A DNA stretch of 64,000 nt from Stutzerimonas stutzeri (GTDB taxonomy: Bacteria > Pseudomonadota > Gammaproteobacteria > Pseudomonadales > Pseudomonadaceae). Where the stretch lies: contig NZ_CP036186.1 in NCBI RefSeq assembly GCF_015291885.1, positions 868,001 through 932,000 of the forward strand, in the 5' to 3' direction. Under the pieces are notes generated by a model. That model was given only the letters and a program-made list of their open reading frames with translations, was not told the DNA's origin and made no database searches. A program made the position numbers and the translations under genes. Of this stretch, positions 1-9,022 are shown in pieces (the stretch's first letter is position 1; each line of letters begins with the position of its first letter).

Positions 1-1102
1 TCGAAAGCGAAATCAGCGAGCCGTAGTCCTTGTAGCGGTAGGTCGGCAGCGGCTTGCCTTCCAGTCGATTGCGGATCGAGCGGGCCAGCATCGAGGCTTG
101 CTGATGGGCTGCCTGGGCACGGGGCGGGACGTTGCGATCGCTATCCGGTTGGGGGCAGGCGGCGCAGTCGCCAAACGCGAAGATGTTGTCGTCGCGGGTG
201 CTTTGCAGGGTCGGCTCCACGACCAGTTGGTTGATGCGGGTGGTTTCCAGTCCATCGAGTTCATGGAGGAAGCCTGGCGCCTTGATTCCCGCTGCCCAGA
301 CCTTGAGGCTCGCACGGACGAATTCGCCCTGTTTCGTATGCAGGCCTTCGGCAGTGACTTCGCTGACTGCTGCGCCGGTAAGAACCTTGACCCCAAGATC
401 GAGCAGGGTTTGGTGTACGGGCTGGCTGATGCGTTCAGGAAGGGCTGGCAACACTTTTGGGCCAGCTTCGATCAGCGTGATCTTCACGTCTTCCGGCTTG
501 ATGCCATCCAGCCCATAGGCGGCAAGCTCCTTGGCGGCGTGTAGTAGCTCCGCCGCGAGCTCCACGCCAGTTGCCCCGGCGCCAACGATGGCCATGCTGA
601 TCTCGCTTGAGGCGCCCTCACCGGCGTGAGCCTTCATGTAATGGCTCAGCAGCTGCCGATGAAAGCGTTCGGCCTGCTCCCGGGTATCGAGGAAAATGCA
701 GTGCTCGCCAGCGCCCGGCGTGCCGAAGTCGTTGGTCGTACTGCCGACCGCAATCACCAGGGTGTCGTAGTTCAGCGAGCGCGATGGCACCAGTTCTACG
801 CCGAACTCGTCGCGCGTAGCTTCAAGTCGAATGCACTTGCTGGCTCTGTCCAGGCCGGCCATACGGCCCATCTGGAACTCGAAATGGTTCCATTTGGCCT
901 GGGCGACGTAGTTGAGCTCGTCTGCGGACGAGTTCAACGAGCCGGCGGCAACTTCGTGCAGCAGCGGCTTCCAGATGTGCGTGAGGTTGGCGTCTACCAG
1001 GGTTATTCGTGCTTTGCCGCGTTTGCCCAGGGTTCTACCCAGGCGGGTAGCAAGCTCCAGGCCGCCGGCGCCGCCGCCGACGATTACGACTCGATGTGAC
1101 AT
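1..1102 (-). CDS. ndh: NADH dehydrogenase type II (NDH-2), 3' end outside window
   Basis: FAD-dependent, non-proton-pumping NADH:quinone oxidoreductase of the membrane face. The minus-strand frame opens at the ATG at 1102 and runs off the left edge after 367 codons, so the C-terminus is missing. Near the start is the FAD-binding dinucleotide motif VIVGGGAGGLELA. A second one, MAIVGAGATGVELAAEL (about residue 165), is the NADH-binding fold. Further on FAFGDCA is the conserved FAD contact of the pyridine-nucleotide disulfide oxidoreductase family. NDH-2 is usually about 430 residues, so roughly 60 residues are outside. No strong Shine-Dalgarno precedes the ATG. Confidence 0.9.
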   Translation of the reverse strand, partial: MSHRVVIVGGGAGGLELATRLGRTLGKRGKARITLVDANLTHIWKPLLHEVAAGSLNSSADELNYVAQAKWNHFEFQMGRMAGLDRASKCIRLEATRDEFGVELVPSRSLNYDTLVIAVGSTTNDFGTPGAGEHCIFLDTREQAERFHRQLLSHYMKAHAGEGASSEISMAIVGAGATGVELAAELLHAAKELAAYGLDGIKPEDVKITLIEAGPKVLPALPERISQPVHQTLLDLGVKVLTGAAVSEVTAEGLHTKQGEFVRASLKVWAAGIKAPGFLHELDGLETTRINQLVVEPTLQSTRDDNIFAFGDCAACPQPDSDRNVPPRAQAAHQQASMLARSIRNRLEGKPLPTYRYKDYGSLISLS

Positions 1103-1156
1103 GGGAGTGACTCATAGCTGCAAGGAAATCGGCGGGGGCGGCCAGGCGAGCGAGGC

Positions 1157-1330
1157 TCAAAGCACAAGGCGGCTCAAGAGGCGGCTCAGCAAGCCGAGCC
1201 CGACCACTACGACCAGCACGAGAAGCAGCAAAAGCCAGGGCCTAAAAGGCTGGCGCTCGACTTGGTGCTGGGGCGCGCGGAGGTATTCGTCAACGCGCTG
1301 CTGGTCTTCGGGCTTCAGGCGGCTTGGCAT
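1157..1330 (-). CDS. DUF3094 small membrane protein
   Basis: A 57-residue protein beginning MPSRLKPEDQQRVDEYL. It has a charged N-terminal half, the segment VERQPFRPW, and then one hydrophobic helix (about residues 32-48) rich in Leu and Val. This matches the DUF3094 family of gammaproteobacterial single-pass membrane proteins, which has no known function. It lies between ndh and the DUF1631 gene on the same strand. The family call comes from overall pattern and length. Confidence 0.75.
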   Translation of the reverse strand: MPSRLKPEDQQRVDEYLRAPQHQVERQPFRPWLLLLLVLVVVVGLGLLSRLLSRLVL

Positions 1331-1446
1331 AGGCACCTCGAATAGGATGCAGGCATTCTAGCTGCGCAGGGTCAAAAGCCAAGCGTGAAGTGCGGCGTTT
1401 TGCCGCGCGAGGGGTGAGCATGCCGGACGGCATGCTCACGGATGGG

Positions 1447-3693
1447 TCAGGTGTTCTTCAGTTTGCGCAGGTTGCCAATTACCGACTCCAGCGCACGATC
1501 GAACAGCAGGGTGTCGTTGAGCAGTCGAATCGCACCGCGCTGAAACTCCGTTGCCAGGCCCATGCGGGTCTTTTCCAGGACTTTCATGCCGGTACGGTTG
1601 ACGAAGATATACTTGCCGGTTGGCTTGATCACGGCAGCCAGCTTGCAGCGCAGCTTGTGCTCCTCGTCTTCCTGAAACTCGACCCAGCTGCCTACCCGGA
1701 GGTTGTCGACCTGAATCAAGGCCTGGTCGTTATCCGGCAGGCTGATTTCCGGTTCTTGTTCGCGGCTTTCGCCGGGTGCCAGAAGAACGATCTCATCAAC
1801 CACCTCGACCATGGTGGGTGCAGTATCAGCCGTGATTTGGGCTGCGCCGTCGCCATTCAGCTCGATCTCGTCTAGATCGTTCTGTGGCTGCTGGAACCGC
1901 TGCAGGGTCTGAACGTGGAGTGCTTCGAGCTGGGTGAAGAAGCTGCCCGTAGAGAAGGGGTCGAAAGCCGCACTGACCAGTCCGTCGCGCAGTGCTTTGA
2001 GCAGGCTTGGCACCAACTCCAGCAAGCGGGCCCGCGATTCGTCATCTTCATGTGGCGTCACGCTCCACACCAGGTCATCCATGGTGTCGAGGGCGGCCTG
2101 CCACTCTTCGGATTGGGTGCCGTGTTTCAGGCAGGTGAGCAGCAGGACTTTGCTCCAGGCTTCCTGCAGCAGGCGAACCACGACTTCCGGCAGCGTCTTG
2201 CCTAGCAGGCGCTGATTGAGCGCGTATTCCACTTCCTGGCGAGCGATTTCGGCCTTGGCGCGGCCTTCCTCGGCATCGCGGGTGCGCTGTTCGAGCAGCT
2301 CGCTGCGGCGTCGCTCGTCGCCGATGAAGGCGAGGAAATCTGCCAGCAGTTCGGAGAAGATGGCGGGGTCGTCGACGAAGTCGTTGAGCAGGCGTGCAAC
2401 GATCTGCTCGATTTTCTGGTAAAGGCTGTCGCGATGCGCCTCGTCCTGATCGCCCCAGCCCATCGCGGCCGATGCGATTTCATTGAGCAGGCGACGTGCC
2501 GGATGGCTGCCGCGACTGAAGAATGTCTTGTCCAGCACGGCCACTTTGAGCAGCGGGATTTGCAGTCGGCCGATCAGTGCTTTCAGTGAGTCCGGCAGGG
2601 TCCGATCATCGAGGATGAATTCGAACAGCATGGAAACGAGGTTGATGACGTCGTCATCGATCTCGCCGACCACGCGGGACTTGCCGCTCTTGGCGCTGAC
2701 TCGGCTCAGCAAACTGCCGAGTTGCTGCTGAAGATCGAAATCATCGACGGTTTGCGGCGCGCGGGTTTGCATGTGCGACAGCAGGCGGAGCAGGTCGCCG
2801 CTGGAGATCGGTATGGCATCGTTGGGAATGTTGCGAGCTGGCAATGCACTGCTGCCGCGGAGCTCGGAGAGCAGGCTGTGCAGCGCGCTAAAAGCAGCTT
2901 CCTGCAGGCCTTCGTCGGCGTGAACGGCATGACCAAGCGGTGCCGAAGGCGTGTGGCTTCCCGCCGGTGCGCCAGGACGCTGCTGGCGGCGAGGCGCAGC
3001 TGATTGAAGCTCTGGCAGAATGCCGGCCGCCACCAGTGTCTGATTGGCTTCGGCATACAGCTGGTCGAGATCACCGAGTACATACTTCTCGAAGAGCTTG
3101 AAGATGATCAGCTTGACCTTGATTTCCACGCCGAGGCTGCTGCTTGCCTCAATGAAATAGTCGCAGAGTGCATGGGGGCCGAGCGGGTTGCTCTTGTCGT
3201 CAAGCTTCTTGCTGATCAGCGCATTCATGCGCGTGGTCAGATGTCCCAGTGGCTGAGCTGCGCGACTCATGACCTTGGCGACCATTGTGTCGACTGCGAC
3301 GGACGCTTCCAAATCGTCGTTCTGTACCAGCGAAAGGCTATCGAACGAAACCTCATCCATGGCAGGTGGCTTGCCGATTTCGTACTGGTTGAGCTTGGCG
3401 AAAGCTTCGAATAACTGCTGCAGAAATCCGCGCTCGATATTGCGACGCTTCATGCGCAGGTCGCGCATTGCTTCGAAGAAGGCATTTTGTTCGACATTGC
3501 TGGTTGCGCGGTCGGCAATCTCGAAGAGCGAGTCATCGGCGTTGTCGAACAACGATTGCAGAGCCTGACGCAGCTGCTGAGCTGCCTTATCGCGCACACT
3601 GATGAGCGCCACGGGCAGTCGTCCTGCCGGTGAAGAAGGCTTGTGCTCAGGGGCGGCCTTGTTCAGCTGCACCACTTTCGCGTCGGTTCGCAT
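1447..3693 (-). CDS. DUF1631 family protein
   Basis: A 748-residue soluble, mostly helical protein. The N-terminal segment with LRMKRRNIERGFLQQL and the long helical body match the DUF1631 family of pseudomonads. The C-terminal 120 residues (after about 630) contain LRVGSWVEFQEDEEHKLRCKL, a beta-rich segment reminiscent of a PilZ-like domain, which is an inference. In P. aeruginosa the orthologue sits next to nadC, as here, divergently oriented. No biochemical function is established. Confidence 0.8.
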   Translation of the reverse strand: MRTDAKVVQLNKAAPEHKPSSPAGRLPVALISVRDKAAQQLRQALQSLFDNADDSLFEIADRATSNVEQNAFFEAMRDLRMKRRNIERGFLQQLFEAFAKLNQYEIGKPPAMDEVSFDSLSLVQNDDLEASVAVDTMVAKVMSRAAQPLGHLTTRMNALISKKLDDKSNPLGPHALCDYFIEASSSLGVEIKVKLIIFKLFEKYVLGDLDQLYAEANQTLVAAGILPELQSAAPRRQQRPGAPAGSHTPSAPLGHAVHADEGLQEAAFSALHSLLSELRGSSALPARNIPNDAIPISSGDLLRLLSHMQTRAPQTVDDFDLQQQLGSLLSRVSAKSGKSRVVGEIDDDVINLVSMLFEFILDDRTLPDSLKALIGRLQIPLLKVAVLDKTFFSRGSHPARRLLNEIASAAMGWGDQDEAHRDSLYQKIEQIVARLLNDFVDDPAIFSELLADFLAFIGDERRRSELLEQRTRDAEEGRAKAEIARQEVEYALNQRLLGKTLPEVVVRLLQEAWSKVLLLTCLKHGTQSEEWQAALDTMDDLVWSVTPHEDDESRARLLELVPSLLKALRDGLVSAAFDPFSTGSFFTQLEALHVQTLQRFQQPQNDLDEIELNGDGAAQITADTAPTMVEVVDEIVLLAPGESREQEPEISLPDNDQALIQVDNLRVGSWVEFQEDEEHKLRCKLAAVIKPTGKYIFVNRTGMKVLEKTRMGLATEFQRGAIRLLNDTLLFDRALESVIGNLRKLKNT

Positions 3694-4121
3694 CGAGACT
3701 CTCCTGCGGTCGCCTTGCTTAGGGCGGTCACAACGCCAGATTCAGACAGCGTCTTATAAAAGGTAACCAAATCTGCAGGGCAAGGCGGAAGGTACCGGGC
3801 GAGCCCGCAATCGTTGTGCGGGTTTCTTCTGTCAAACCGGATCCTGGCGCAGCATAGCCGAGCGTTTCGATTTTACAACGACACCTCGTCAGCAGGGCAT
3901 CGTCAGCTGGGTGGCGTCAATATTCTTGGTAGGCATTATAAGCATCACTTTCGCATGCCTAGCTCAGTTTTTTATTGGACATGACATGGCTCACAGATAC
4001 TCGCGGCTTTTCCGCCAGGAGGTAAAAAAAGCCCGCTGAGCTGTCTGTGTTGCTTCAGCAGGTTGTCGCTGTCCTCGCCGAGATGAGCCTTTATACTCCG
4101 CGCAATCTTGAGGAGTCAGTC
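3694..4121. promoter_or_regulatory. Divergent intergenic region DUF1631/nadC
   Basis: A 428-bp gap between divergent genes with no convincing coding frame. It must hold the promoters for both neighbours. A hairpin with a six-base stem (CCCGCA/TGCGGG, 3804-3822) followed by a pyrimidine-rich run looks like a weak intrinsic terminator on the plus strand. AT-rich DNA lies around 3930-3990. No regulator site was recognised. Confidence 0.4.
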
Positions 4122-4970
4122 ATGCCGAATCTAACCCTTGCCGATCTAGCTGCAGAAATCGATGCCAATGTACGCCGTGCGCTCACTGAAGACGTCGGTA
4201 GTGGTGACATCACGGCTCAGCTGATCCCCGCGGAGCGGCTGGCCCACGCCGCAGTCATCACCCGCGAGTCTGCGATCATCAGCGGCGTCGCCTGGGTCGA
4301 CGCCGTATTCCGTCAGGTTGATCCGCGCGTGGCGGTTCATTGGCAGGTCGCCGATGGCGACAAGGTTGAGGCCGACCGCGTGCTGTTCCATCTCGAAGGG
4401 CCTGCGCGTGCATTGCTGACCGGGGAGCGTAGTGCGCTCAACTTCATGCAGATGCTGTCGGGTGTCGCCACGCGCTGTCGTCATTACGCCGATATGGTCG
4501 AAGGTACCGGCGTGCGCTTGCTCGATACCCGCAAGACGATTCCTGGTCTGCGCCTGGCGCAGAAATATGCTGTCACCTGCGGCGGGTGCCACAATCACCG
4601 AATCGGTCTCTACGACGCCTTCCTGATCAAGGAAAACCACATTGCGGCATGCGGCGGTATTGCCGAAGCGGTGGCGGCTGCACATCGCATTGCGCCAGGT
4701 AAGCCGGTGGAGGTTGAGGTGGAAAGTCTTGGCGAGCTTGAGCAGGCGCTGCTGGCGGGTGCCGATATCGTCATGCTGGACGAACTCAGCCTGGACGACA
4801 TGCGTACCGCGGTGGCGGTCAATGGCGGGCGGGCCAAGCTCGAGGCGTCAGGCGGCATCAGTGATGAAACGCTGCGCAGCGTGGCGGAAACGGGGGTGGA
4901 CTATATATCCATTGGCGCGCTGACCAAGCACGTGCGTGCGGTGGATCTGTCGATGCGCTTACGCCAGTAG
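4122..4970 (+). CDS. nadC: Quinolinate phosphoribosyltransferase (carboxylating)
   Basis: Converts quinolinate and PRPP into nicotinate mononucleotide with loss of CO2, the entry step of de novo NAD synthesis; cytoplasmic. The 282-residue product carries the hallmarks of the family: EDVGSGDIT near the N-terminus, [12 protein letters not shown], then [25 protein letters not shown] substrate loop, and the C-terminal LEASGGI phosphate-binding segment. The ATG at 4122 is chosen because it has GAGGAG a few bases upstream and gives the usual family length. An upstream in-frame ATG at 4047 has no such support. Confidence 0.96.
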   Translation: MPNLTLADLAAEIDANVRRALTEDVGSGDITAQLIPAERLAHAAVITRESAIISGVAWVDAVFRQVDPRVAVHWQVADGDKVEADRVLFHLEGPARALLTGERSALNFMQMLSGVATRCRHYADMVEGTGVRLLDTRKTIPGLRLAQKYAVTCGGCHNHRIGLYDAFLIKENHIAACGGIAEAVAAAHRIAPGKPVEVEVESLGELEQALLAGADIVMLDELSLDDMRTAVAVNGGRAKLEASGGISDETLRSVAETGVDYISIGALTKHVRAVDLSMRLRQ

Positions 4971-4987
4971 GCGGGGAAGGGACGCTG

Positions 4988-5014
4988 CGCCTGGCGCAGC
5001 GGTTGCGCCAGGCG
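4988..5014. terminator. Hairpin between convergent nadC and zapG
   Basis: An 11-bp GC-rich inverted repeat (CGCCTGGCGCA / TGCGCCAGGCG) with a short loop, placed exactly between two convergent genes. There is no T-tract on either side, so it is a possible bidirectional terminator or mRNA-stabilising hairpin. Confidence 0.5.
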
Positions 5015-5020
5015 GATCGG

Positions 5021-5452
5021 TCAGTGACGGCTCTTCAGGCCGAAGTTCTCGTGCAGCGTGCCAGGGGTGTCATCACCCTTGGGCGCGTAATCCTTTGGTG
5101 GCTCGGTGAATGTCGGCGATGAGAGACGTTCACGAGGGCTATTGCTTTCTTCACTGTGCAGCGCTGCCATCAGGCGTTGGCGGGTCTGTTCGTCGAGCGC
5201 TAGTCGATCGGCGCCGTCGGCTAGGTGATCCTGGATGTCCTGATAGTTGTTGGTCAGTTTGCGCAGCAGGCTTGCAGTGGTGTTGAAGTGTGTAACCACC
5301 TCACTCTGATAGGTATCGAAGCGCTCTTGCAGGTCATCGACCTGACGCTGTGTGCGGTTGGGTGCGCTGCTGCGGGCCACCAGATAACCGATGGCGATGC
5401 CGGCGATCAGGCCGACAATCGGGAGCAACCAGGTCGCGAGGGTCTGTTCCAC
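5021..5452 (-). CDS. zapG: ZapG/YhcB-type inner-membrane division protein (DUF1043)
   Basis: A 143-residue protein with one N-terminal transmembrane helix (about residues 8-26, LPIVGLIAGIAIGYLVA). A long coiled coil follows (QRQVDDLQERFDTYQ and onward), then a disordered Pro/Ser-rich tail. This is the layout of the YhcB/ZapG family, linked in enterics to cell division and envelope growth. The GTG at 5452 is chosen as start because GAAGGA lies just upstream and puts the membrane helix near the N-terminus. A longer ATG form from 5518 is possible. Confidence 0.8.
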   Translation of the reverse strand: MEQTLATWLLPIVGLIAGIAIGYLVARSSAPNRTQRQVDDLQERFDTYQSEVVTHFNTTASLLRKLTNNYQDIQDHLADGADRLALDEQTRQRLMAALHSEESNSPRERLSSPTFTEPPKDYAPKGDDTPGTLHENFGLKSRH

Positions 5453-5590
5453 GAGTCCTTCCTCTATATAAACGGCTGTGCTTACGTTAACGTCTCGTAC
5501 CTGCTCTGTATACCGCAACGCGAGGCGGCGGTTATTGGCAGCTAGTTAGCAAGACGAGTCGACTCGTCCCAAGGTCACGGAGTTCCTGCT

Positions 5591-6217
5591 TTGTTGAAAC
5601 GCGAAACCCCCATCATTCTCGACGGCCCTTGCGGGTCGCTTGAAGCGCTGTACTTTGATCAACCTCAGCCGGCGGGGCTGGCGCTGATCTGCCATCCGAA
5701 CCCGGTCAAGGGCGGCACCATGCTGAACAAGGTGGTATCGACCTTGCAGCGTACCGCGCGCGACGCAGGTTACTGCACGCTGCGCTTCAACTACCGAGGC
5801 GTGGGTGGCAGTGCCGGCGCGCACGATATGGTCGAAGGGGAAGTCGATGATGCGGAGGCCGCATTGCGCTGGCTGCGGCAGCAGCAACCCGAGCTGCCGT
5901 TGACGCTGCTGGGGTTCTCCTTCGGTGGCTTCGTTGCCGGCAGCCTGGCGGCGCGCCTGGAAGCCGAGGGGCAGAGTGTGCAGCGTCTGCTGATGGTGGC
6001 ACCGGCCGTGTCGCGGCTGAACAGTCTGTCGCTGGCGGACGATTGCCAGCTCACCATCATCCAGCCGGAGCAGGATGAGGTGATCGATGCCGAGTCGGTC
6101 TACGCCTTTTCCTCCGAGGTGCAGCACCCCCACGAGCTGCTGAAAGTGGCAGAATGCGGCCACTTTTTTCACGGCAAACTGGTGGAACTGAAAGAGCTTG
6201 TCGCGCCACGCCTCTAG
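5591..6217 (+). CDS. Alpha/beta hydrolase
   Basis: A 208-residue single-domain alpha/beta hydrolase, cytoplasmic, with no signal peptide. It shows the HPNPVKGGTM oxyanion-region motif typical of small YqiA/dienelactone-like hydrolases. The nucleophile elbow is GFSFGG (Ser110). A likely catalytic Asp162 sits in QPEQDEVID, and His191 in CGHFFHGKL. It starts with TTG (5591 or 5594), with GGAG upstream. It lies 45 bp before trpS on the same strand and is probably co-transcribed. The substrate cannot be read from sequence. Confidence 0.8.
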   Translation: MLKRETPIILDGPCGSLEALYFDQPQPAGLALICHPNPVKGGTMLNKVVSTLQRTARDAGYCTLRFNYRGVGGSAGAHDMVEGEVDDAEAALRWLRQQQPELPLTLLGFSFGGFVAGSLAARLEAEGQSVQRLLMVAPAVSRLNSLSLADDCQLTIIQPEQDEVIDAESVYAFSSEVQHPHELLKVAECGHFFHGKLVELKELVAPRL

Positions 6218-6262
6218 CCGCCGCTTCCGTTCCTCAGTGCGCAACGATTGAGATACAGCTGA

Positions 6263-7621
6263 ATGACTACCCGAATTCTTACTGGCATCACGACCACTGG
6301 CACGCCGCACCTGGGCAACTATGCCGGTGCGATCCGCCCAGCGGTCCTCGCCAGCCGTGATGCAGCCGCCGATTCCTTCTATTTCCTGGCCGACTATCAC
6401 GCGCTGATCAAATGCGATGACCCGCTGCGCATCCAGCGTTCGCGTCTGGAGATCGCTGCGACTTGGCTGGCGTGTGGGCTCGATGCGGAGCGCGTGACCT
6501 TCTATCGCCAGTCCGATGTGCCGGAAATCCCCGAGCTGACCTGGCTGCTTACCTGCGTCACCGCGAAGGGGCTGCTCAATCGCGCCCATGCCTACAAGGC
6601 CTCGGTGGACAAGAATGTCGAGAATGGCGAAGACCCGGACGCCGGCGTAACCATGGGCCTGTACAGCTACCCGGTGCTGATGGCAGCGGACATCCTCATG
6701 TTCAACGCGCACAAGGTGCCGGTTGGCCGCGATCAGATCCAGCATGTGGAAATGGCCCGTGACATCGCCCAGCGCTTCAATCACCTGTTCGGTAACGGCC
6801 GCGAATTCTTCACCCTGCCGGAAGCCGTGATCGAGGAGGGCGTCGCTACGCTGCCGGGGCTCGACGGGCGCAAAATGTCCAAGAGCTACGACAACACCAT
6901 TCCGTTGTTCGGCAGCGCCAAGGAACTCAAGGGGGCGGTCGCGCGCATCGTCACTGACTCGCGCCTGCCGGGCGAGCCGAAGGACCCGGACAACTCCCAC
7001 CTGTTCACCCTGTACCAGGCATTCGCCACCGCGCAGCAGCAGGCCGCTTTCCGCCAGGAACTGCTCGACGGGCTGGCGTGGGGCGATGCCAAGCAGCGCC
7101 TGTTCGAGCTACTCGACAACGAACTGGGTGAGGCGCGAGAGCTATATCACCAGCTGATCACCAAGCCTGCCGAGCTGGAGGATATCCTCCAGGCGGGTGC
7201 TGCCAAAGCCCGCCGGATCGCCACGCCGTTCCTTGGTGAGCTGCGTGAGGCTGTCGGCTTGCGCAACTTCCGCAGCGAAGTGAAAAGCGCGGCGCCAGCC
7301 AAGAAGAAGTCCAGCAAGGTTGCACGCTTCGCCAGCTTCCGCGAGGCCGACGGCGCCTTCCGTTTCCGCTTTTTCGCCGCCGATGGTGAGGAGCTGCTGC
7401 TGTCCCGCCCTTTGAGCAATCCGAAGGCGATCGGCAGTCTGACTCAGCGCTTGATTGCTGGCGGCCCGGATGCGCTGGAACTTCGCGAGGACGAAGGCGA
7501 TCAATTTACCCTGTGGCTTGACGATGAGTGCATCGCCGACAGCCCGCGCTTTGAGAGCGCCGACGCTCTCGATGCTGCGATGCTGCGGGTACGCGAGGCA
7601 CTGGCCACGCTCGTCGAGTAA
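6263..7621 (+). CDS. trpS: Tryptophanyl-tRNA synthetase with C-terminal extension
   Basis: Charges tRNA-Trp. The class I signatures are clear: TGTPHLGNY (residues 12-20, the HIGH-type motif) and KMSKS (204-208). The protein is 452 residues, about 110 longer than compact bacterial TrpRS. After a Lys-rich linker (PAKKKSSK, about residue 345) comes an extra domain with [20 protein letters not shown], resembling a YegP/DUF1508-like fold. This long form is usual in pseudomonads. The neighbour zapE is conserved with trpS in Pseudomonas. Confidence 0.95.
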   Translation: MTTRILTGITTTGTPHLGNYAGAIRPAVLASRDAAADSFYFLADYHALIKCDDPLRIQRSRLEIAATWLACGLDAERVTFYRQSDVPEIPELTWLLTCVTAKGLLNRAHAYKASVDKNVENGEDPDAGVTMGLYSYPVLMAADILMFNAHKVPVGRDQIQHVEMARDIAQRFNHLFGNGREFFTLPEAVIEEGVATLPGLDGRKMSKSYDNTIPLFGSAKELKGAVARIVTDSRLPGEPKDPDNSHLFTLYQAFATAQQQAAFRQELLDGLAWGDAKQRLFELLDNELGEARELYHQLITKPAELEDILQAGAAKARRIATPFLGELREAVGLRNFRSEVKSAAPAKKKSSKVARFASFREADGAFRFRFFAADGEELLLSRPLSNPKAIGSLTQRLIAGGPDALELREDEGDQFTLWLDDECIADSPRFESADALDAAMLRVREALATLVE

Positions 7622-7635
7622 TACGTTGCTGCCAA

Positions 7636-7664
7636 GCGGAGCGCACCATACGGCTGCGCTCCGC
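7636..7664 (+). terminator. Hairpin after trpS
   Basis: A ten-base perfect inverted repeat (GCGGAGCGCA / TGCGCTCCGC) 15 bp downstream of the trpS stop, without a T-run. It is a possible attenuating terminator or RNA-stability element before zapE. Confidence 0.4.
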
Positions 7665-7789
7665 CGGTGCGCAGCGATCTCCAGGAACGGCTGTCCCGAG
7701 GGGGCTGACGCTTGAACGACCTGAGTAAATTGCCAACCACCGAGGGCGCCGCTAAAGTGTCGGCCCCGTTTCACTACCCAGACTCTGCC

Positions 7790-8884
7790 ATGACTCCTCT
7801 TGAGCGCTATCAGGCCGACCTGAAACGTCCTGACTTTTTCCACGATGCCGCCCAGGAAAACGCGGTGCGTCACCTGCAGCGTCTGTACGACGATCTGGTG
7901 GCCGATGATCGCAGCAAGAACGGCCTGCTCGGCAAGCTGTTCGGCAAGAAACAGCAGGAGCCGATCAAGGGCGTCTATTTCTGGGGTGGCGTCGGCCGTG
8001 GCAAAACCTACCTGGTCGACACTTTCTTCGATGCGCTGCCGTTCGAGCAGAAGACGCGTACGCACTTCCATCGATTCATGAAACGCGTGCATGAAGAGAT
8101 GAAAACCCTCAAGGGCGAAAAAAACCCATTGACCATCATCGGCAAGCGTTTCGCCGACGAGGCTCGGGTGATCTGCTTCGACGAGTTTTTCGTCTCCGAC
8201 ATTACCGATGCGATGATTCTCGCGACCCTGCTCGAGGAGTTGTTCAAGAACGGCGTGAGCCTGGTGGCGACGTCCAACATCGTCCCGGACGGTCTGTACA
8301 AGGACGGTCTGCAGCGTGCGCGCTTCCTGCCCGCGATCGAACTGCTGAAAAAACACACCGAGATCGTCAACGTCGACAGCGGTATCGACTACCGTCTGCG
8401 CGCACTCGAACAGGCTGAGCTCTACCACTTCCCGCTGGATGCTGAGGCCGAGCTGAGTCTGGAAAAGAGCTTCCGCAGCCTGCTGACGGAAAACTGCAAG
8501 GTGCTGGAGAACGAGGCGCTGATGATCGAGAACCGCGAGATCATGGCGCGCAAGGTGGCCAATGATGTCGCCTGGTTCGATTTCCGCGCCCTGTGCGACG
8601 GCCCACGCAGCCAGAACGACTACATCGAGCTGGGCAAGATTTTCGATGCTGTGCTGGTCTCCAATATCGAGCAGATGAACGTGGCCAAGGACGACATGGC
8701 GCGCCGCTTCATCAACATGGTCGACGAGTTCTACGACCGCAACGTGAAGCTGATTCTTTCCGCCGAGGTCGAGCTCAAGGACCTTTATGCCGGTGGTCGA
8801 CTGGAGTTCGAGTTCCAGCGCACGCTGAGTCGCTTGCTGGAAATGCAGTCGCACGAGTATCTGTCACGGCCGCACAAGCCCTGA
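7790..8884 (+). CDS. zapE: Cell division ATPase ZapE (AFG1 family)
   Basis: AAA+ family P-loop ATPase that associates with the Z-ring in E. coli. Walker A is GGVGRGKTYL, followed by TFFDALPF and HFHRFM. Walker B is VICFDEFFVSD, and SNIVPDGLYKDGLQRARFLP matches the AFG1 sensor region. From the ATG at 7790 the product is 364 residues, the usual Pseudomonas length. A TTG 78 bp upstream (7712) has a better Shine-Dalgarno (AGGGGG), so an N-terminally longer form cannot be excluded. Confidence 0.9.
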   Translation: MTPLERYQADLKRPDFFHDAAQENAVRHLQRLYDDLVADDRSKNGLLGKLFGKKQQEPIKGVYFWGGVGRGKTYLVDTFFDALPFEQKTRTHFHRFMKRVHEEMKTLKGEKNPLTIIGKRFADEARVICFDEFFVSDITDAMILATLLEELFKNGVSLVATSNIVPDGLYKDGLQRARFLPAIELLKKHTEIVNVDSGIDYRLRALEQAELYHFPLDAEAELSLEKSFRSLLTENCKVLENEALMIENREIMARKVANDVAWFDFRALCDGPRSQNDYIELGKIFDAVLVSNIEQMNVAKDDMARRFINMVDEFYDRNVKLILSAEVELKDLYAGGRLEFEFQRTLSRLLEMQSHEYLSRPHKP

Positions 8885-8940
8885 CGTTTCCTTGGCCGCT
8901 TCGCAGGCAGAGCCGCGCCCAACAAACGTCTGGCGCGTTT

Positions 8941-8971
8941 TGTAGGAGCGGCCTCGGCCACGAAGGGGCTT
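8941..8971. repeat. REP-like palindromic element
   Basis: The sequence TGTAGGAGCGGCCTCGGCCA followed by CGAAGGGG has the form of the short extragenic palindromes common in Pseudomonas (GTAGGAGCGG...CCGCGAA type), with an internal GGCCTCGGCC hairpin. It lies between convergent zapE and the GlxA-like regulator gene. Only one clear copy was noticed in the window. Confidence 0.55.
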
Positions 8972-9022
8972 GAGAGCAGTCAGTAGGCTTCAGCAAGGAA
9001 GCATAGGCTTTCCAGTGTTCCC

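Noticed and set aside
3900..4121. A tRNA or pilin gene upstream of nadC, as found near nadC in P. aeruginosa
   Set aside because: No cloverleaf or pilin-like sequence could be found in the 428-bp gap.
5546..7000. A 484-codon open frame on the minus strand across the hydrolase and trpS genes
   Set aside because: It is antisense to two clearly identified genes, has low-complexity His/Gln/Arg composition, and shows no family motif.
7142..8854. A 570-codon open frame on the minus strand opposite trpS and zapE
   Set aside because: Shadow frame caused by GC-rich codon bias of the coding strand; no motif or ribosome-binding site.
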